This document shows, one piece after another, positions 17,816-26,727 of a stretch of DNA of 64,000 bases; position 1 is the first letter of the stretch, and every line of letters starts with the position of its first letter. Both the position numbers and the translations under genes were made by a program. This DNA comes from an uncultured Clostridia bacterium (GTDB lineage Bacteria; Bacillota; Clostridia; TANB77; CAG-508): the NCBI GenBank assembly GCA_928721915.1, contig CAKMVZ010000001.1, positions 310,001 through 374,000 on the forward strand. The letters are read 5' to 3'. The notes under the pieces were generated by a model. The model ran no database searches. It had not been told where the DNA came from and saw only the letters and a list, made by a program, of their open reading frames with translations.

Positions 17816-18016
17816 TTGTAAAATTATTTACATTAGAATTTAAGTTAGAACATCAAATTACAGAGGTCTTTGAATCTAAGAAATTGACAGTTCGGCTTTT
17901 ATTCCTATTATTAATTTAGTTTTAGATAGTGAGGGCATCGACTCTATATAACAAGCCTGATGAAATAATAGTAGAGGTAAAAGACTTAAGTTCAAAAAGA
18001 AAGTAGGTGAATAATT
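17816..18016 (+). ncRNA. Candidate IS110 bridge RNA / left-end noncoding region
   Basis: This roughly 200-base noncoding stretch lies between the upstream terminator and the IS110 transposase start, the place where IS110-group elements encode their bridge RNA. Long-range pairs can be drawn: GGCTT (17894-17898) with AAGCC (17953-17957), and CTATTATT (17905-17912) with AATAATAG (17964-17971), enclosing an unpaired-looking interior around GAGGGCATCGACTC. The exact RNA ends and guide loops are not resolved. The rest of the 17705-18016 gap is the terminator described separately. Confidence 0.45.
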
Positions 18017-19222
18017 TTGAAAACAGTATTAAGTGTAGATGTTGCTAAAAATAAGAGTATGATAATGCTTATGAATAATGATGGAGAAATACTTATTGAC
18101 ACAAAAGAGATAAAGCACAATTTAGAAGATTTTGAAAAAGTAAAAGCAGAAATTAAAGAAATTAACCCAGAAAACTTAACAGTATTTATGGAATCAACAG
18201 GTACATACCATTTACCAGTAGAAAGATACTTTAAAGAAAATGGATTTAATACTTTAGTTATCAATAGTTTAACGACAAAAAATAATTATGATACTATTAG
18301 AAAAACAAAAACAGATAAAGAAGATTGTTATAGGTTAGCAAAGTTGTTTTTTGTAAACGAAGTAAAATATCACGATTTATCTAAAAAAGACTTATATGCT
18401 AATTTAAAAGCAATGACAAGACAATATTTTTATTTGTTACAGAACAATGTAAGTTGTAAAAATAGATACAAAAGATTGATAAATATATGTTTTCCAGAAC
18501 TAGAGAAAATCTTTAAATCAACAAGAATTTATGATGATACAGCATTAAATTTTATTAAAGAATTTCCACACGCAGAAATAGTAAAAGAAAAAAGAATTGA
18601 TGCATTGTATAACAATTTATACAAAACAAATGGAAGAAACTTAAACTTTTATAAAAAACTTGCCACAACAATAAAAACAGTTTCAGCTAACTCTTATCCA
18701 GGAGTTGATAAAGAACACTCCGATGTAAATAATCTTTCAAAAATGGCTCAAATAGTGCAAAATAACAATAATATTATAAATGAATTGAGAAGTAAAATGA
18801 TAGAAACAGCAAAACAATCTCAATATTATGAAATAATCAATTCATTTTATGGGATTGGAGAAATATTAACAGCTGAAATACTTGGAGAATTAGGAGATAT
18901 AACAAGATTTAATAGTCCAAAAGAAGTAATAGCTTTCTGTGGACTTGATCCAACAATCAAACAGTCTGGAAAAAGTATAAATGTAAAAGGAGCAATATCA
19001 AAAAGAGGAAACAAATATGCAAGATATATATTGTTTAATTGCAGTCAAATGGTAGTAAAATTAGGTGCTTCAAATTATCCAGAACATCCAGTATATATTT
19101 ATTACCAAAACAAAAAAGCAGAAGGCAAACATTATTATGAAAGCCTAACTGCTTGTTCAACTAAAATTCTAAGAATGTTATATTCAATGTGCAAAAATAA
19201 TAAACAATTCTTAGAAAACTAA
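18017..19222 (+). CDS. IS110-family transposase (recombinase)
   Basis: A 401-residue transposase starting at TTG after TAGGTGA. The N-terminal RuvC-like DEDD domain shows D8 (SVDVAKNK), the MESTG glutamate near residue 60, and KTDKEDCYRLAKL near 100-110. The C-terminal Transposase_20 domain contains FYGIGEILTAEILGELGDI, FCGLDP and QSGKS, with the serine expected to act in strand exchange. The gene is intact. IS110 enzymes work with a bridge RNA that pairs with donor and target, probably encoded just upstream. Confidence 0.92.
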   Translation: MKTVLSVDVAKNKSMIMLMNNDGEILIDTKEIKHNLEDFEKVKAEIKEINPENLTVFMESTGTYHLPVERYFKENGFNTLVINSLTTKNNYDTIRKTKTDKEDCYRLAKLFFVNEVKYHDLSKKDLYANLKAMTRQYFYLLQNNVSCKNRYKRLINICFPELEKIFKSTRIYDDTALNFIKEFPHAEIVKEKRIDALYNNLYKTNGRNLNFYKKLATTIKTVSANSYPGVDKEHSDVNNLSKMAQIVQNNNNIINELRSKMIETAKQSQYYEIINSFYGIGEILTAEILGELGDITRFNSPKEVIAFCGLDPTIKQSGKSINVKGAISKRGNKYARYILFNCSQMVVKLGASNYPEHPVYIYYQNKKAEGKHYYESLTACSTKILRMLYSMCKNNKQFLEN

Positions 19223-19458
19223 CTATAATTGAATTTTATCATAAAAGAAGTGAAAAAGATACAATTTTTTAAAAAATATATCGTTTTCGCTTGTTTGTCA
19301 TACAAAAAAATAATATAATAAATTCGTTAAAAAGACTTGACAAAAATTAGATAGTCAATTTATATAAAATGTAGGGATTGTCGATTTTTGACGAACGATT
19401 TTTGTTGAAATATAAAGTCTTGAAGTATATAATGTTAATGTAGCTACACAAAGGAAAA

Positions 19459-19689
19459 ATGAATAACAAAGACGATACTATACAAATTATCGAAAGTTAC
19501 CTAAACATATTACTAAAGACATTACCAAACGATGAATATATAATGCTTATAGAAAATACCCCTATATTAAATGAGTATGATAATTTAATGAGTGAATTTA
19601 AGGAAGATAATTTATCAGAAACATTTTTACAACAAGTTTTATACTTAGTTAAAAATATAACAGATAATAAAGTTAAGAACTGCTTATAA
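19459..19689 (+). CDS. Small hypothetical ICE protein
   Basis: 76 acidic, helical residues starting at ATG after AAAGGAA. A TTGACA-like element near 19336 and TATAAA near 19362 may serve it. Its 3' end forms part of a terminator (19676-19705). No recognised family. It heads the surface-protein module of the ICE. Confidence 0.5.
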   Translation: MNNKDDTIQIIESYLNILLKTLPNDEYIMLIENTPILNEYDNLMSEFKEDNLSETFLQQVLYLVKNITDNKVKNCL

Positions 19690-19705
19690 TAGTAGTTCTT
19701 TTTTT
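19676..19705 (+). terminator. Terminator/attenuator abutting the next ribosome site
   Basis: Stem AGAACTGCT (19676-19684) and AGTAGTTCT (19691-19699, one G-T pair) followed by T residues to 19705. The T run leads straight into ATGGAAAGGAG, the ribosome site of the next gene, the same layout as upstream of ardA. Confidence 0.7.
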
Positions 19706-19725
19706 ATGGAAAGGAGTTGATAAAG

Positions 19726-20826
19726 TTGATCTTAGCAATTACTAGGGATAATGAAAAATTAATTTATGAGGTATGTAAAGAAAATGGCTTTGAAAATCCA
19801 CAAGTATTAACAGGTGTTGATAGTTTAAAAAAGTTTGCAGTTCAAGAACTTAGAAACTTAAATAATTATAAGCAAATTATAATAGATATTGCCTCTACAA
19901 AAGAAACAGAAAATGAAATAGTACAAGCAGTTGTAGCAATAAAAAGTATGTATAATATAAAAATAATAATAGTTGCTTTAGGTTTTCAAGAAGGTAACAG
20001 TTTACTTGCTAAATTGTTTAATGAAGGAATCTATAATTTTGTAAATGCTAGTACATATTTTGAACAAAAGGAGCAATTTAGAAATTGTTTAAGTAATGAA
20101 GGCTGTCAATACAAGGATGCTATTAGATTTAGGCAAAAACTTGATGAAGGCAAAAAGAATAAAGTCATTATCAAAAAAGAATATAAAAAACTAAAACAAT
20201 TTGTTAATATTGCAGTTGCAGGAACTGAAAAACATATAGGAGTTACTACACAAGCAATACTAATTACAATGTTTTTAAAAAGCCTTAATATGAATGCTTG
20301 TTATATTTGTGCCACTGATAAAGATGAAATTAAAAATATTGAAACATTAGAAGGAGTGGCAAAAAAAGACGGATTTTATACATATAAAGGAATAGACTTG
20401 TATAGCAATGATAACAAAATTGATGCTATGCAATATGGATATGACTTTTATATTTATGACTATGGAATTTTAAATGAAAATACTTTAGATAATTTTTTAT
20501 CAAAAGAAATTAAAATTATAGTTGGAGGCACAAAAGCTTGGGAAACAGATGAAACATTTAGAGTTTTAAGTTTGTTAGAAAAAATACCTGATGTAAATTA
20601 CATTTTTAACTTTTCTAGTAATGAGGAAAAAGCTAAATTCAAAAGAATTTTAAAACAATATATAAAACATATATATTTTTCTGAATATACAACAGATACC
20701 TTTAATAGCAATATAAATACAGATATGTACCACGAAATATTTAAAGAATATATTACTGAAAAATCTAATAAGCTTGAAGTTGTTGAAAAGAAAGGTTTAT
20801 TTAGTTTTCTGAAAAGAGGTAGATAA
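19726..20826 (+). CDS. CpaE/ParA-like protein with degenerate P-loop
   Basis: About 366 residues from the TTG at 19726, which is 10 bases after AAAGGAG. Residues 1-120 resemble a receiver-like domain and residues about 160-300 a MinD/ParA/CpaE ATPase fold beginning IAVAGTEKHIGVTTQAI. The usual GKGGxGKT loop is altered (no lysine-threonine pair of a normal Walker A), so nucleotide binding may be weak or absent. A basic tail (FSFLKRGR) could bind membrane or DNA. It overlaps the next small gene by one base. It might localise the conjugation or surface apparatus. Confidence 0.6.
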   Translation: MILAITRDNEKLIYEVCKENGFENPQVLTGVDSLKKFAVQELRNLNNYKQIIIDIASTKETENEIVQAVVAIKSMYNIKIIIVALGFQEGNSLLAKLFNEGIYNFVNASTYFEQKEQFRNCLSNEGCQYKDAIRFRQKLDEGKKNKVIIKKEYKKLKQFVNIAVAGTEKHIGVTTQAILITMFLKSLNMNACYICATDKDEIKNIETLEGVAKKDGFYTYKGIDLYSNDNKIDAMQYGYDFYIYDYGILNENTLDNFLSKEIKIIVGGTKAWETDETFRVLSLLEKIPDVNYIFNFSSNEEKAKFKRILKQYIKHIYFSEYTTDTFNSNINTDMYHEIFKEYITEKSNKLEVVEKKGLFSFLKRGR

Positions 20827-21053
20827 TGAAGAAAAATTTGTATAAAGATTATTTAAAAAAGAAAAAAATAAAGGAAAAATACGATGAACAAGTAGTTGTT
20901 AATGAACAGAATCCAGTTCTAAAAGCACTACTTTTTTTATTTGATATTTTATCAAGAATATTTAATATATTATTCTATTTAGGCATTATAATACTTTGCT
21001 CTATTGGAGCTACCTATCTTGCTAATAAATTTGGAATAATAAATATATTTTAG
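20826..21053 (+). CDS. Small single-pass membrane protein
   Basis: 75 residues: a basic cytoplasmic N-terminus and one or two hydrophobic helices (about residues 33-68). Its ATG overlaps the stop of the CpaE/ParA-like gene and it precedes a secreted membrane-anchored protein by 10 bases, so it belongs to the same operon. No family recognised. Confidence 0.5.
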   Translation: MKKNLYKDYLKKKKIKEKYDEQVVVNEQNPVLKALLFLFDILSRIFNILFYLGIIILCSIGATYLANKFGIINIF

Positions 21054-21063
21054 GAGGTTTACA

Positions 21064-22062
21064 ATGAATTGGTTTAAAAAAGTATTGGCAGTATGCAGTT
21101 TTTGTACTTTGCTTACAACTACAAACTGTTTAGCTGTTACACAAGAAAATACAGATATTACTGATGACAAACTAAATTGTTATATAACATATTTAGTACA
21201 AGAAGATGAAAAAGACACTTTTATTGAAACTTTAGATAAAGATATTGAAGTTTTTGGAGAAAAGTACACATTTGATAGTTATACTTCTGAAGGTGGAACT
21301 ACAACAGATACCATTGATATTTCAACAACAAAGAAAATTACAAGTGGTACTAATAACTTAAATAGTATTATAAATCAATTAGGAAGAACTATACATTATG
21401 AAAAGGATGGTTATATAGGAGAATATCAATTAAATACAGAGAACATACAAATTAAAACAAACTACAATGGCTTTAGAGAAGATTTAATAGAAGAAACTAT
21501 AAATTATACTGGCTTAGAAAGAAATGACCTAGATTTTATACCTAAACAAACAGAAAAAGATGGATTAACCTTAGACTTATTAAATGTTGAGTGGGAAGTT
21601 GAAACAACTAAAATGATAGGCGAATATGAAGTCGTAGATCTATATACAGCAAAATGTTACTATGCAAGAAAACAAAGAGTAAATTATCCTAATACTTATA
21701 GTGTTACAGCAGAATACACAGGAACAGCAACAAAGGAGATATTAACACCATATACATATACAGTAAAATATAACAAAATTGAAGAAGAAATACCTATTGT
21801 TAGTCCTGAAGTTGTTGAAAAGAAAGAAAATAATATAATTCCAATAGCAAGTGGATCAACAGTAATTATTTTAATTATTTTATTCTTTCTTTCTAAAAAT
21901 GTAACGGTTTATAATTACAGAGATGGTAAATATATAAAAGTTGGCAAAACTATATTAAATAATAATACAATAAACTTAACAAAATATTCTATGTCAGAAG
22001 TAACAAATAAATATAGATTAGAATTCTCAAAAAGACTTACAAATAAATTACAGGCAAAATGA
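21064..22062 (+). CDS. Secreted, C-terminally membrane-anchored hypothetical protein
   Basis: 332 residues after an AGGAGG site. Signal peptide at residues 1-25 (ending CLA), an extracellular region of about 230 residues rich in threonine and tyrosine, then one membrane helix near residues 258-278 (IPIASGSTVIILIILFFLS) and a short cytoplasmic domain. The order suggests a cell-surface component tied to the sortase and adhesin that follow. It overlaps a 28-codon ORF at its stop. Function unknown. Confidence 0.6.
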   Translation: MNWFKKVLAVCSFCTLLTTTNCLAVTQENTDITDDKLNCYITYLVQEDEKDTFIETLDKDIEVFGEKYTFDSYTSEGGTTTDTIDISTTKKITSGTNNLNSIINQLGRTIHYEKDGYIGEYQLNTENIQIKTNYNGFREDLIEETINYTGLERNDLDFIPKQTEKDGLTLDLLNVEWEVETTKMIGEYEVVDLYTAKCYYARKQRVNYPNTYSVTAEYTGTATKEILTPYTYTVKYNKIEEEIPIVSPEVVEKKENNIIPIASGSTVIILIILFFLSKNVTVYNYRDGKYIKVGKTILNNNTINLTKYSMSEVTNKYRLEFSKRLTNKLQAK

Positions 22063-22145
22063 TAACTATTAGCAAAGGTAAAAATAAGATAAAAACTTTA
22101 GTAAATACAGATAGTGAAAAATATAGTATAGAAGTTAGATTATAG
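22059..22145 (+). CDS. Possible 28-residue ORF before sortase
   Basis: ATG overlaps the TGA of the preceding gene (ATGA) and the frame runs to a TAG at 22145, followed by AGGAGG for the sortase. The peptide is basic (MITISKGKNKIKTL..). It fills an otherwise empty gap and would be translationally coupled, but has no ribosome site of its own, so it may be a coupling ORF rather than a functional protein. Confidence 0.3.
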   Translation: MITISKGKNKIKTLVNTDSEKYSIEVRL

Positions 22146-22153
22146 GAGGCATT

Positions 22154-22753
22154 ATGAAAAAGGAAAATAAATTTTTAATAGCAATAATATTAATTGCAAT
22201 TATAACTCTTATAGGGGTTATTTTTTTTGCAGTAAAATATCCTGTATATAAAGCAAACAAAGATGCTGAAAACATACAAATTGGAGATAATTCAGATTTA
22301 GATGATACACCTCTTGAAAATATAGAACAAGATATTATTCATTATGATGATGAAATAGGTACTCTTACTATACCTGACATTTTGCTTGATAATGCACCTA
22401 TTAGAGAAAGTGTTGAATTATCTACCTTATCAGAAACAATAGGACACTTCCCTTCTACTTCTATTTATGAAGGAAATGTAGGTTTAGCCTCTCATAATTC
22501 AGGTAGTCAAGGAGATTTCTTTAAAAATTTAAAGAAAATAAAAATTGGAAGTGAGATTTTTTATCAAACTAATTATGGAACTAAACGATATGTTGTAACA
22601 ACAAAAGAAGTAATTAGTGAGGAAGATTGGTCTTATTTACAAGAAACTGAGGACAATAGAATTACTTTAATTACTTGTGTTGCAGGACAAAAAGATAAAA
22701 GACTTTGCGTTCAAGCGATAGAATCTTCTGAAGGAATGAGTTATGGGCAATAA
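22154..22753 (+). CDS. Sortase
   Basis: A 199-residue sortase with one N-terminal membrane anchor (residues 8-28). Catalytic triad candidates are His in LASHNSGS (about 113), Cys in LITCVAGQ (about 175) and Arg in KDKRLCVQA (about 183). Sortases cleave LPxTG-type signals and link proteins to the wall or to each other. The likely substrate is the CnaB adhesin at 23912, which ends in LPRTGC. The class (C- or D-like) is not certain. Confidence 0.85.
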   Translation: MKKENKFLIAIILIAIITLIGVIFFAVKYPVYKANKDAENIQIGDNSDLDDTPLENIEQDIIHYDDEIGTLTIPDILLDNAPIRESVELSTLSETIGHFPSTSIYEGNVGLASHNSGSQGDFFKNLKKIKIGSEIFYQTNYGTKRYVVTTKEVISEEDWSYLQETEDNRITLITCVAGQKDKRLCVQAIESSEGMSYGQ

Positions 22754-22765
22754 ATATAAAAAAAG

Positions 22766-22798
22766 GGTTTGGGATTGCTCCTTGAAATAATTTATAAT
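22766..22798 (+). promoter_or_regulatory. ICE-type promoter: GGTTTGGG block, 27 nt, TATAAT
   Basis: GGTTTGGGATTG begins at 22766 and TATAAT lies at 22793-22798, 27 nt apart as in the other copies. It separates the sortase operon from the next secreted-protein gene. Confidence 0.6.
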
Positions 22799-22823
22799 TA
22801 TAGTATAAGGAGATGATCTAATT

Positions 22824-23531
22824 ATGAAAAAATATTTAATTATAGCTTTTATTTTAATATTTGGAATAGCAATATTATCAACATACATAACTTATCAAAA
22901 AACAAATTCAGAAAATGTTATAGAAAATATAAATCCACAAAATATAGTGGAAAATGTGGAAAGTACAAATCAATTACAAACTTCAGATGAACAAACAACA
23001 TCAGAACTGATAAATAATAGCATAACTCAATCACAAAAAGAAGTTACTGAAAAGACTCCAGTTGCTGAAAGTGAAACTGAAGTAAAAAACAATAAGAATT
23101 CTACTCCACAAGTTACTACTAATAATAAACAACCTATTGTTGAAGTAAATCAGGAAAATACAGAAATAAAAAAAGATAATAACAATACACCACAAACAAA
23201 AGATGAATCCATACAAGTACAACCTGAAAAAACGGAACAAGAAGTTGTCAAAGAAGAAAAACCTGTAACTATTGGAGAAGAATATAAAATTAATGATACT
23301 ATGATTAACACGATAAAAAATGTTATAAATAGTAATCAAAGTGAAGATATGAAATTATATGGATATAATATTGTTATAGATAGTTCTATTGTTGAAGATA
23401 CTTCTCAATTTACATATACTAAACAAAGAGTAATTGATAAAATTAAATATAAATTTGGTACAATTAAAATATATGCAAGAGATTATTATAACAATGGGCA
23501 ATTTATATGCACACAATGTTATATCATATAG
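22824..23531 (+). CDS. Secreted or membrane-anchored hypothetical protein
   Basis: 235 residues: N-terminal membrane helix or signal (residues 3-24), a long low-complexity linker rich in Q, N, T, E and K (about 30-140), and a compact C-terminal domain (about 145-235, YGYNIVIDSS.., ending CTQCYII). The layout suggests an extracellular domain held away from the membrane. It has its own ICE-type promoter. No family recognised. Confidence 0.55.
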   Translation: MKKYLIIAFILIFGIAILSTYITYQKTNSENVIENINPQNIVENVESTNQLQTSDEQTTSELINNSITQSQKEVTEKTPVAESETEVKNNKNSTPQVTTNNKQPIVEVNQENTEIKKDNNNTPQTKDESIQVQPEKTEQEVVKEEKPVTIGEEYKINDTMINTIKNVINSNQSEDMKLYGYNIVIDSSIVEDTSQFTYTKQRVIDKIKYKFGTIKIYARDYYNNGQFICTQCYII

Positions 23532-23561
23532 GAAAGGAGGTTTATTATAGATATAGAAAAA

Positions 23562-23852
23562 TTGGCTAATAAAATAATAGAATATGAGGCTAATTATAAT
23601 TGGTATGATCTTGTTGATGACTATGAAAATATTGAAATAGATAGTGATGCAAGAAAAAATCTACTAGAAGAAACACTTAGAACATTACAAAATAGTCCTG
23701 ATAATATTATTTCACACTTAAAAACTATTAAAGAAGATTTAGAATGTGATGAAAATTTTGAAAATGATAAAGAATATCAAGAAACTAAAGAACTTATTAA
23801 TGAAATTGAAAAATTAAAAGCTGAACAAATAGATGAAAGTTTAGAAATTTAA
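23562..23852 (+). CDS. Small acidic ICE protein with unusual start
   Basis: At least 96 acidic, helical residues. The first standard start is TTG at 23562, but that is 21 bases from the strong AAAGGAGG (23534-23540). The in-frame codon at the expected distance is ATA at 23547 (or ATT at 23544), giving an N-terminus IDIEKLANK. This suggests initiation at a non-standard codon. No recognised domain. Confidence 0.5.
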   Translation: MANKIIEYEANYNWYDLVDDYENIEIDSDARKNLLEETLRTLQNSPDNIISHLKTIKEDLECDENFENDKEYQETKELINEIEKLKAEQIDESLEI

Positions 23853-23864
23853 TAAATAACTGAA

Positions 23865-23890
23865 AGGCACTTAATTTTAAGTGTCTTTTA
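23865..23890 (+). terminator. Terminator/attenuator before the adhesin gene
   Basis: Stem AGGCACTT (23865-23872) and AAGTGTCT (23879-23886) with a T-rich tail that runs into ATGGAAAGG, the ribosome site of the adhesin gene. Same layout as at 3925 and 19676. Confidence 0.65.
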
Positions 23891-23911
23891 TTATGGAAAG
23901 GATTTGGTAAA

Positions 23912-26521
23912 ATGATAAAAGTAAAAAATAAAAGAATATTAGCAATACTTATGTTAGTATTAACAATTTTTTCAGCATTAAGTCCTAGTGTGTTTGCAAC
24001 AGAGATAAGTTCTGCAAATATACAAAATAAAGGAGATGTTGAATACCATTTACAGTATTGGAACGAAGATTATTGGTCTTATGTTGTAACAACTTATACT
24101 ACCTATACAGAAGGTGGTAAAGAATATCCTGCTTATTGTATAAATAGCCAATACCCAGGTGTAGGAGAATTACCTGATTATACTGTTGATGTAAACGCAA
24201 CTCTTACAGAAGTTTTAGGAGATGTTAGAGTATGGAGAACTATTATAAATGGATTCCCTTACAAATCAGCAACTGAACTTGGAGTAGCTAATGATATGGA
24301 GGCTTTTCAAGCTACTAAAATGGCTGTATATAGTATTTTATATGATTATGATCCTAATACTAGATTTAGAGGTGCAGATCAAGGAGCAGATGCTAGAGGA
24401 GATGCTATAAAAAGAGCAATAGTAAATATGGTTAATGAAGGAAGGAATGGCACTCAAGTACATTCAGATCCTAATATAACACTATCTACTTCAGGAAATT
24501 TATACGAAGATGGAAATTACTATAATCAGAAGATAAATGTTTCAAGTACAGTAGATATGGCAAGTTATACAGTTACTGCTACTGCGAACTTACCTGAAGG
24601 AACTATAATTACTAATTCAAATGGCACTCAAACAAATTCATTTAATGGAAATGAAAGTATGTATGTAAAAATTCCTAAATCACAAATGGGACAAGATATT
24701 TCAAACGCAATAATCAACATTCAAGGAAAAGTAAAAACTTATCCAGTATTTTATGGACAAACAAGAGTAGAAGGTACTCAAAACTATGCACTTGTTTATG
24801 ATCCATTTGGAGATGGTGTTGGTAGAGCAACATTAAATATAAAAACAAACACAGGAAAAGTAGTAGTAAATAAAACAGATGATGAAACTTCACAACCTAT
24901 TGCAGGAGTTAAGTTCTCATTAAAAAGAGAAGATGGAACAATAGTAGGAACAGCTACAACTAATGAACAAGGAGTTGCTACATTTGACAAATTATATCAA
25001 GGAAACTATAAATTAGTTGAGGTGGAAACAAATCCAAAATATATTTTAAATGATATGGAATTTGGTGTACCTGTTGAATATAATAAAACATCTGAAGTTA
25101 ATGTTGAGAATGAGCATAAAAAAGGCAATATAAAAGTTTACAAAGTAGATAAAGATAATAACAGAGTAGTGCTTGGAAATGTAGAATTTGACTTATTCTC
25201 ACACGAATTTAATAAAGTAATTGGAACATACCACACAGATGTAAATGGAGAATTAGAAATAAAAGATTTAAGAATTGGCGACTACTCATTAATTGAAAAG
25301 GAAACAAACAAATGGTATAATCTTGCTGAAGATACTGAAGTTGAAGTCGAGTGGAACTTAACAAAAGAACTACAAATTGAAAATGAGCTAAAAAAAGGCT
25401 CTATAAAAATAATAAAAGTTGACGAAGAAGATAACGAAGTAAAACTTGAAAATGTCAAATTTAAAGTTATGGATAAAGACGGAAATGTTTTAGAAGAATT
25501 AATAACAGATGAGAATGGAGAGGCTGAAACATCTAGTTATCCTATAAGAGATTTTTCAGAACTAAAAATACAAGAAGTTGAAACACTAGATACTTATGTT
25601 TTAGATGATGAAGTTCACACTATTAAGCTTGAAGAAAATCAAATAAAGGATGTTGTATTTGAAAATGAAAAAATTAAAGGACAGATTGAAGTAACAAAAG
25701 TAAGTAGCGATGATAACGAATTAACAGGAGATAAAAAGGGTACTCCACTTGAAGGAGCAGTATTTGAAGTTTATAATTCAAATGATGAATTAGTGGATAC
25801 TTTAACAACTGATAGCGAGGGCAAAGCTATTTCTAAATTACTTGTAAAAGGAAAATACTATTTAAAAGAAGTAGATTCAGGATCACCATATTACTTAATA
25901 AACTCAGATATATTTGAGGCTGAAATAAAAGAACATAAAGAAATTGTTGATGTAAATGTTGAAGATGATAGTGTAGATATTGAGGTTGAAGTTGAGAAAA
26001 AAGGATTCGTTGAAACGCAATCAAAAGACAACATTTACTATAATTTTAAAAATATAAAAAACAATTCAAATGTTCCGCTAGACAATTTCACTTGGCAAGA
26101 TACACTACCAACACAAGCATTAAGAGCTGATAGAATTTATACAGGTACTTGGAATGAAGATTTAGAATATTCTATTTGGTATAAAACAAATAAAAATGAT
26201 TATAAAATGCTAGTAGATGGTCTAAGTACACAAGTAAATAATGAAATAAGCTTTAAAGATGCAGATTTAGAAGATGATGAATATATTACTGAATATCAAT
26301 TTAGATTTGGAACTGTAAAAGTAGGATTTTCAGAGGTTGAAGCTCCTATTCTATATTGCGATATGCTAGACAATTTAGAAAATGGATTTAAATTTACAAA
26401 TTATACTAAAGTATTTGGAAACTATGAAGATAAATATGTTGAAGATACTGATGAATGGACTACTGTTACTTATTTCAAAGAAATAGAAACAACACAAAAA
26501 TTACCTAGAACAGGCTGTTAG
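23912..26521 (+). CDS. Thioester/CnaB-repeat surface adhesin (SpaA-like) ending in LPRTGC
   Basis: An 869-residue secreted protein. Signal peptide at 1-30. An N-terminal thioester-type domain has YPAYCINSQYPGVG (Cys near residue 75) and the partner glutamine in EAFQATKMAVYSI. Four CnaB/SpaA repeats follow (about 313-400, 404-490, 494-588, 589-690), each starting with a GxIKVxKVD-type strand and ending in an E-rich strand, as needed for isopeptide bonds. A C-terminal domain ends in KLPRTGC and the stop. The sortase motif has no membrane helix or basic tail after it. Likely a cell-contact adhesin carried by the ICE. Confidence 0.85.
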   Translation: MIKVKNKRILAILMLVLTIFSALSPSVFATEISSANIQNKGDVEYHLQYWNEDYWSYVVTTYTTYTEGGKEYPAYCINSQYPGVGELPDYTVDVNATLTEVLGDVRVWRTIINGFPYKSATELGVANDMEAFQATKMAVYSILYDYDPNTRFRGADQGADARGDAIKRAIVNMVNEGRNGTQVHSDPNITLSTSGNLYEDGNYYNQKINVSSTVDMASYTVTATANLPEGTIITNSNGTQTNSFNGNESMYVKIPKSQMGQDISNAIINIQGKVKTYPVFYGQTRVEGTQNYALVYDPFGDGVGRATLNIKTNTGKVVVNKTDDETSQPIAGVKFSLKREDGTIVGTATTNEQGVATFDKLYQGNYKLVEVETNPKYILNDMEFGVPVEYNKTSEVNVENEHKKGNIKVYKVDKDNNRVVLGNVEFDLFSHEFNKVIGTYHTDVNGELEIKDLRIGDYSLIEKETNKWYNLAEDTEVEVEWNLTKELQIENELKKGSIKIIKVDEEDNEVKLENVKFKVMDKDGNVLEELITDENGEAETSSYPIRDFSELKIQEVETLDTYVLDDEVHTIKLEENQIKDVVFENEKIKGQIEVTKVSSDDNELTGDKKGTPLEGAVFEVYNSNDELVDTLTTDSEGKAISKLLVKGKYYLKEVDSGSPYYLINSDIFEAEIKEHKEIVDVNVEDDSVDIEVEVEKKGFVETQSKDNIYYNFKNIKNNSNVPLDNFTWQDTLPTQALRADRIYTGTWNEDLEYSIWYKTNKNDYKMLVDGLSTQVNNEISFKDADLEDDEYITEYQFRFGTVKVGFSEVEAPILYCDMLDNLENGFKFTNYTKVFGNYEDKYVEDTDEWTTVTYFKEIETTQKLPRTGC

Positions 26522-26615
26522 TATTGACTTTTGAATAGAAAATTATATAATTTAGAAAATAATAATTTTGAATTCATATATTTATATAGAATTATTATTT
26601 TGTTTACTAAATTTT

Positions 26616-26656
26616 GAGGTATGGAATATTTGATATTCTATACCTCTATTTTTTTT
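26616..26656 (+). terminator. Intrinsic terminator after the adhesin gene
   Basis: Stem GAGGTATGGAATAT (from 26616) and ATATTCTATACCTC (ending 26646, one G-T pair) followed by a long T run. A second, weaker hairpin (AAAATAATAATT with AATTATTATTTT) lies at about 26558-26602. Together they end the surface module. Confidence 0.75.
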
Positions 26657-26675
26657 ACTTAAAAATTCATGGAAA

Positions 26676-26708
26676 GGTTTGGTATTGAAAAGTAATGATT
26701 TGTATAAT
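26676..26708 (+). promoter_or_regulatory. ICE-type promoter: GGTTTGGT block, 27 nt, TATAAT
   Basis: GGTTTGGTATTG begins at 26676 and TATAAT lies at 26703-26708, the shared 27-nt offset. It drives the Xis-like HTH gene at 26728. Confidence 0.6.
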
Positions 26709-26727
26709 TATGCTAGGAGGTGATAAT

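Larger units (their letters stand above)
17816..19330 (+). mobile_element. IS110-family insertion sequence (ends approximate)
   Basis: One transposase gene flanked by a 200-base left noncoding region and a short right one. IS110 elements lack terminal inverted repeats and clear target duplications, so the borders cannot be read by eye. The left border is placed after the terminator T run and the right one before the TTGACA-like promoter near 19336 that serves the next ICE gene. No ICE gene appears interrupted. Confidence 0.55.
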
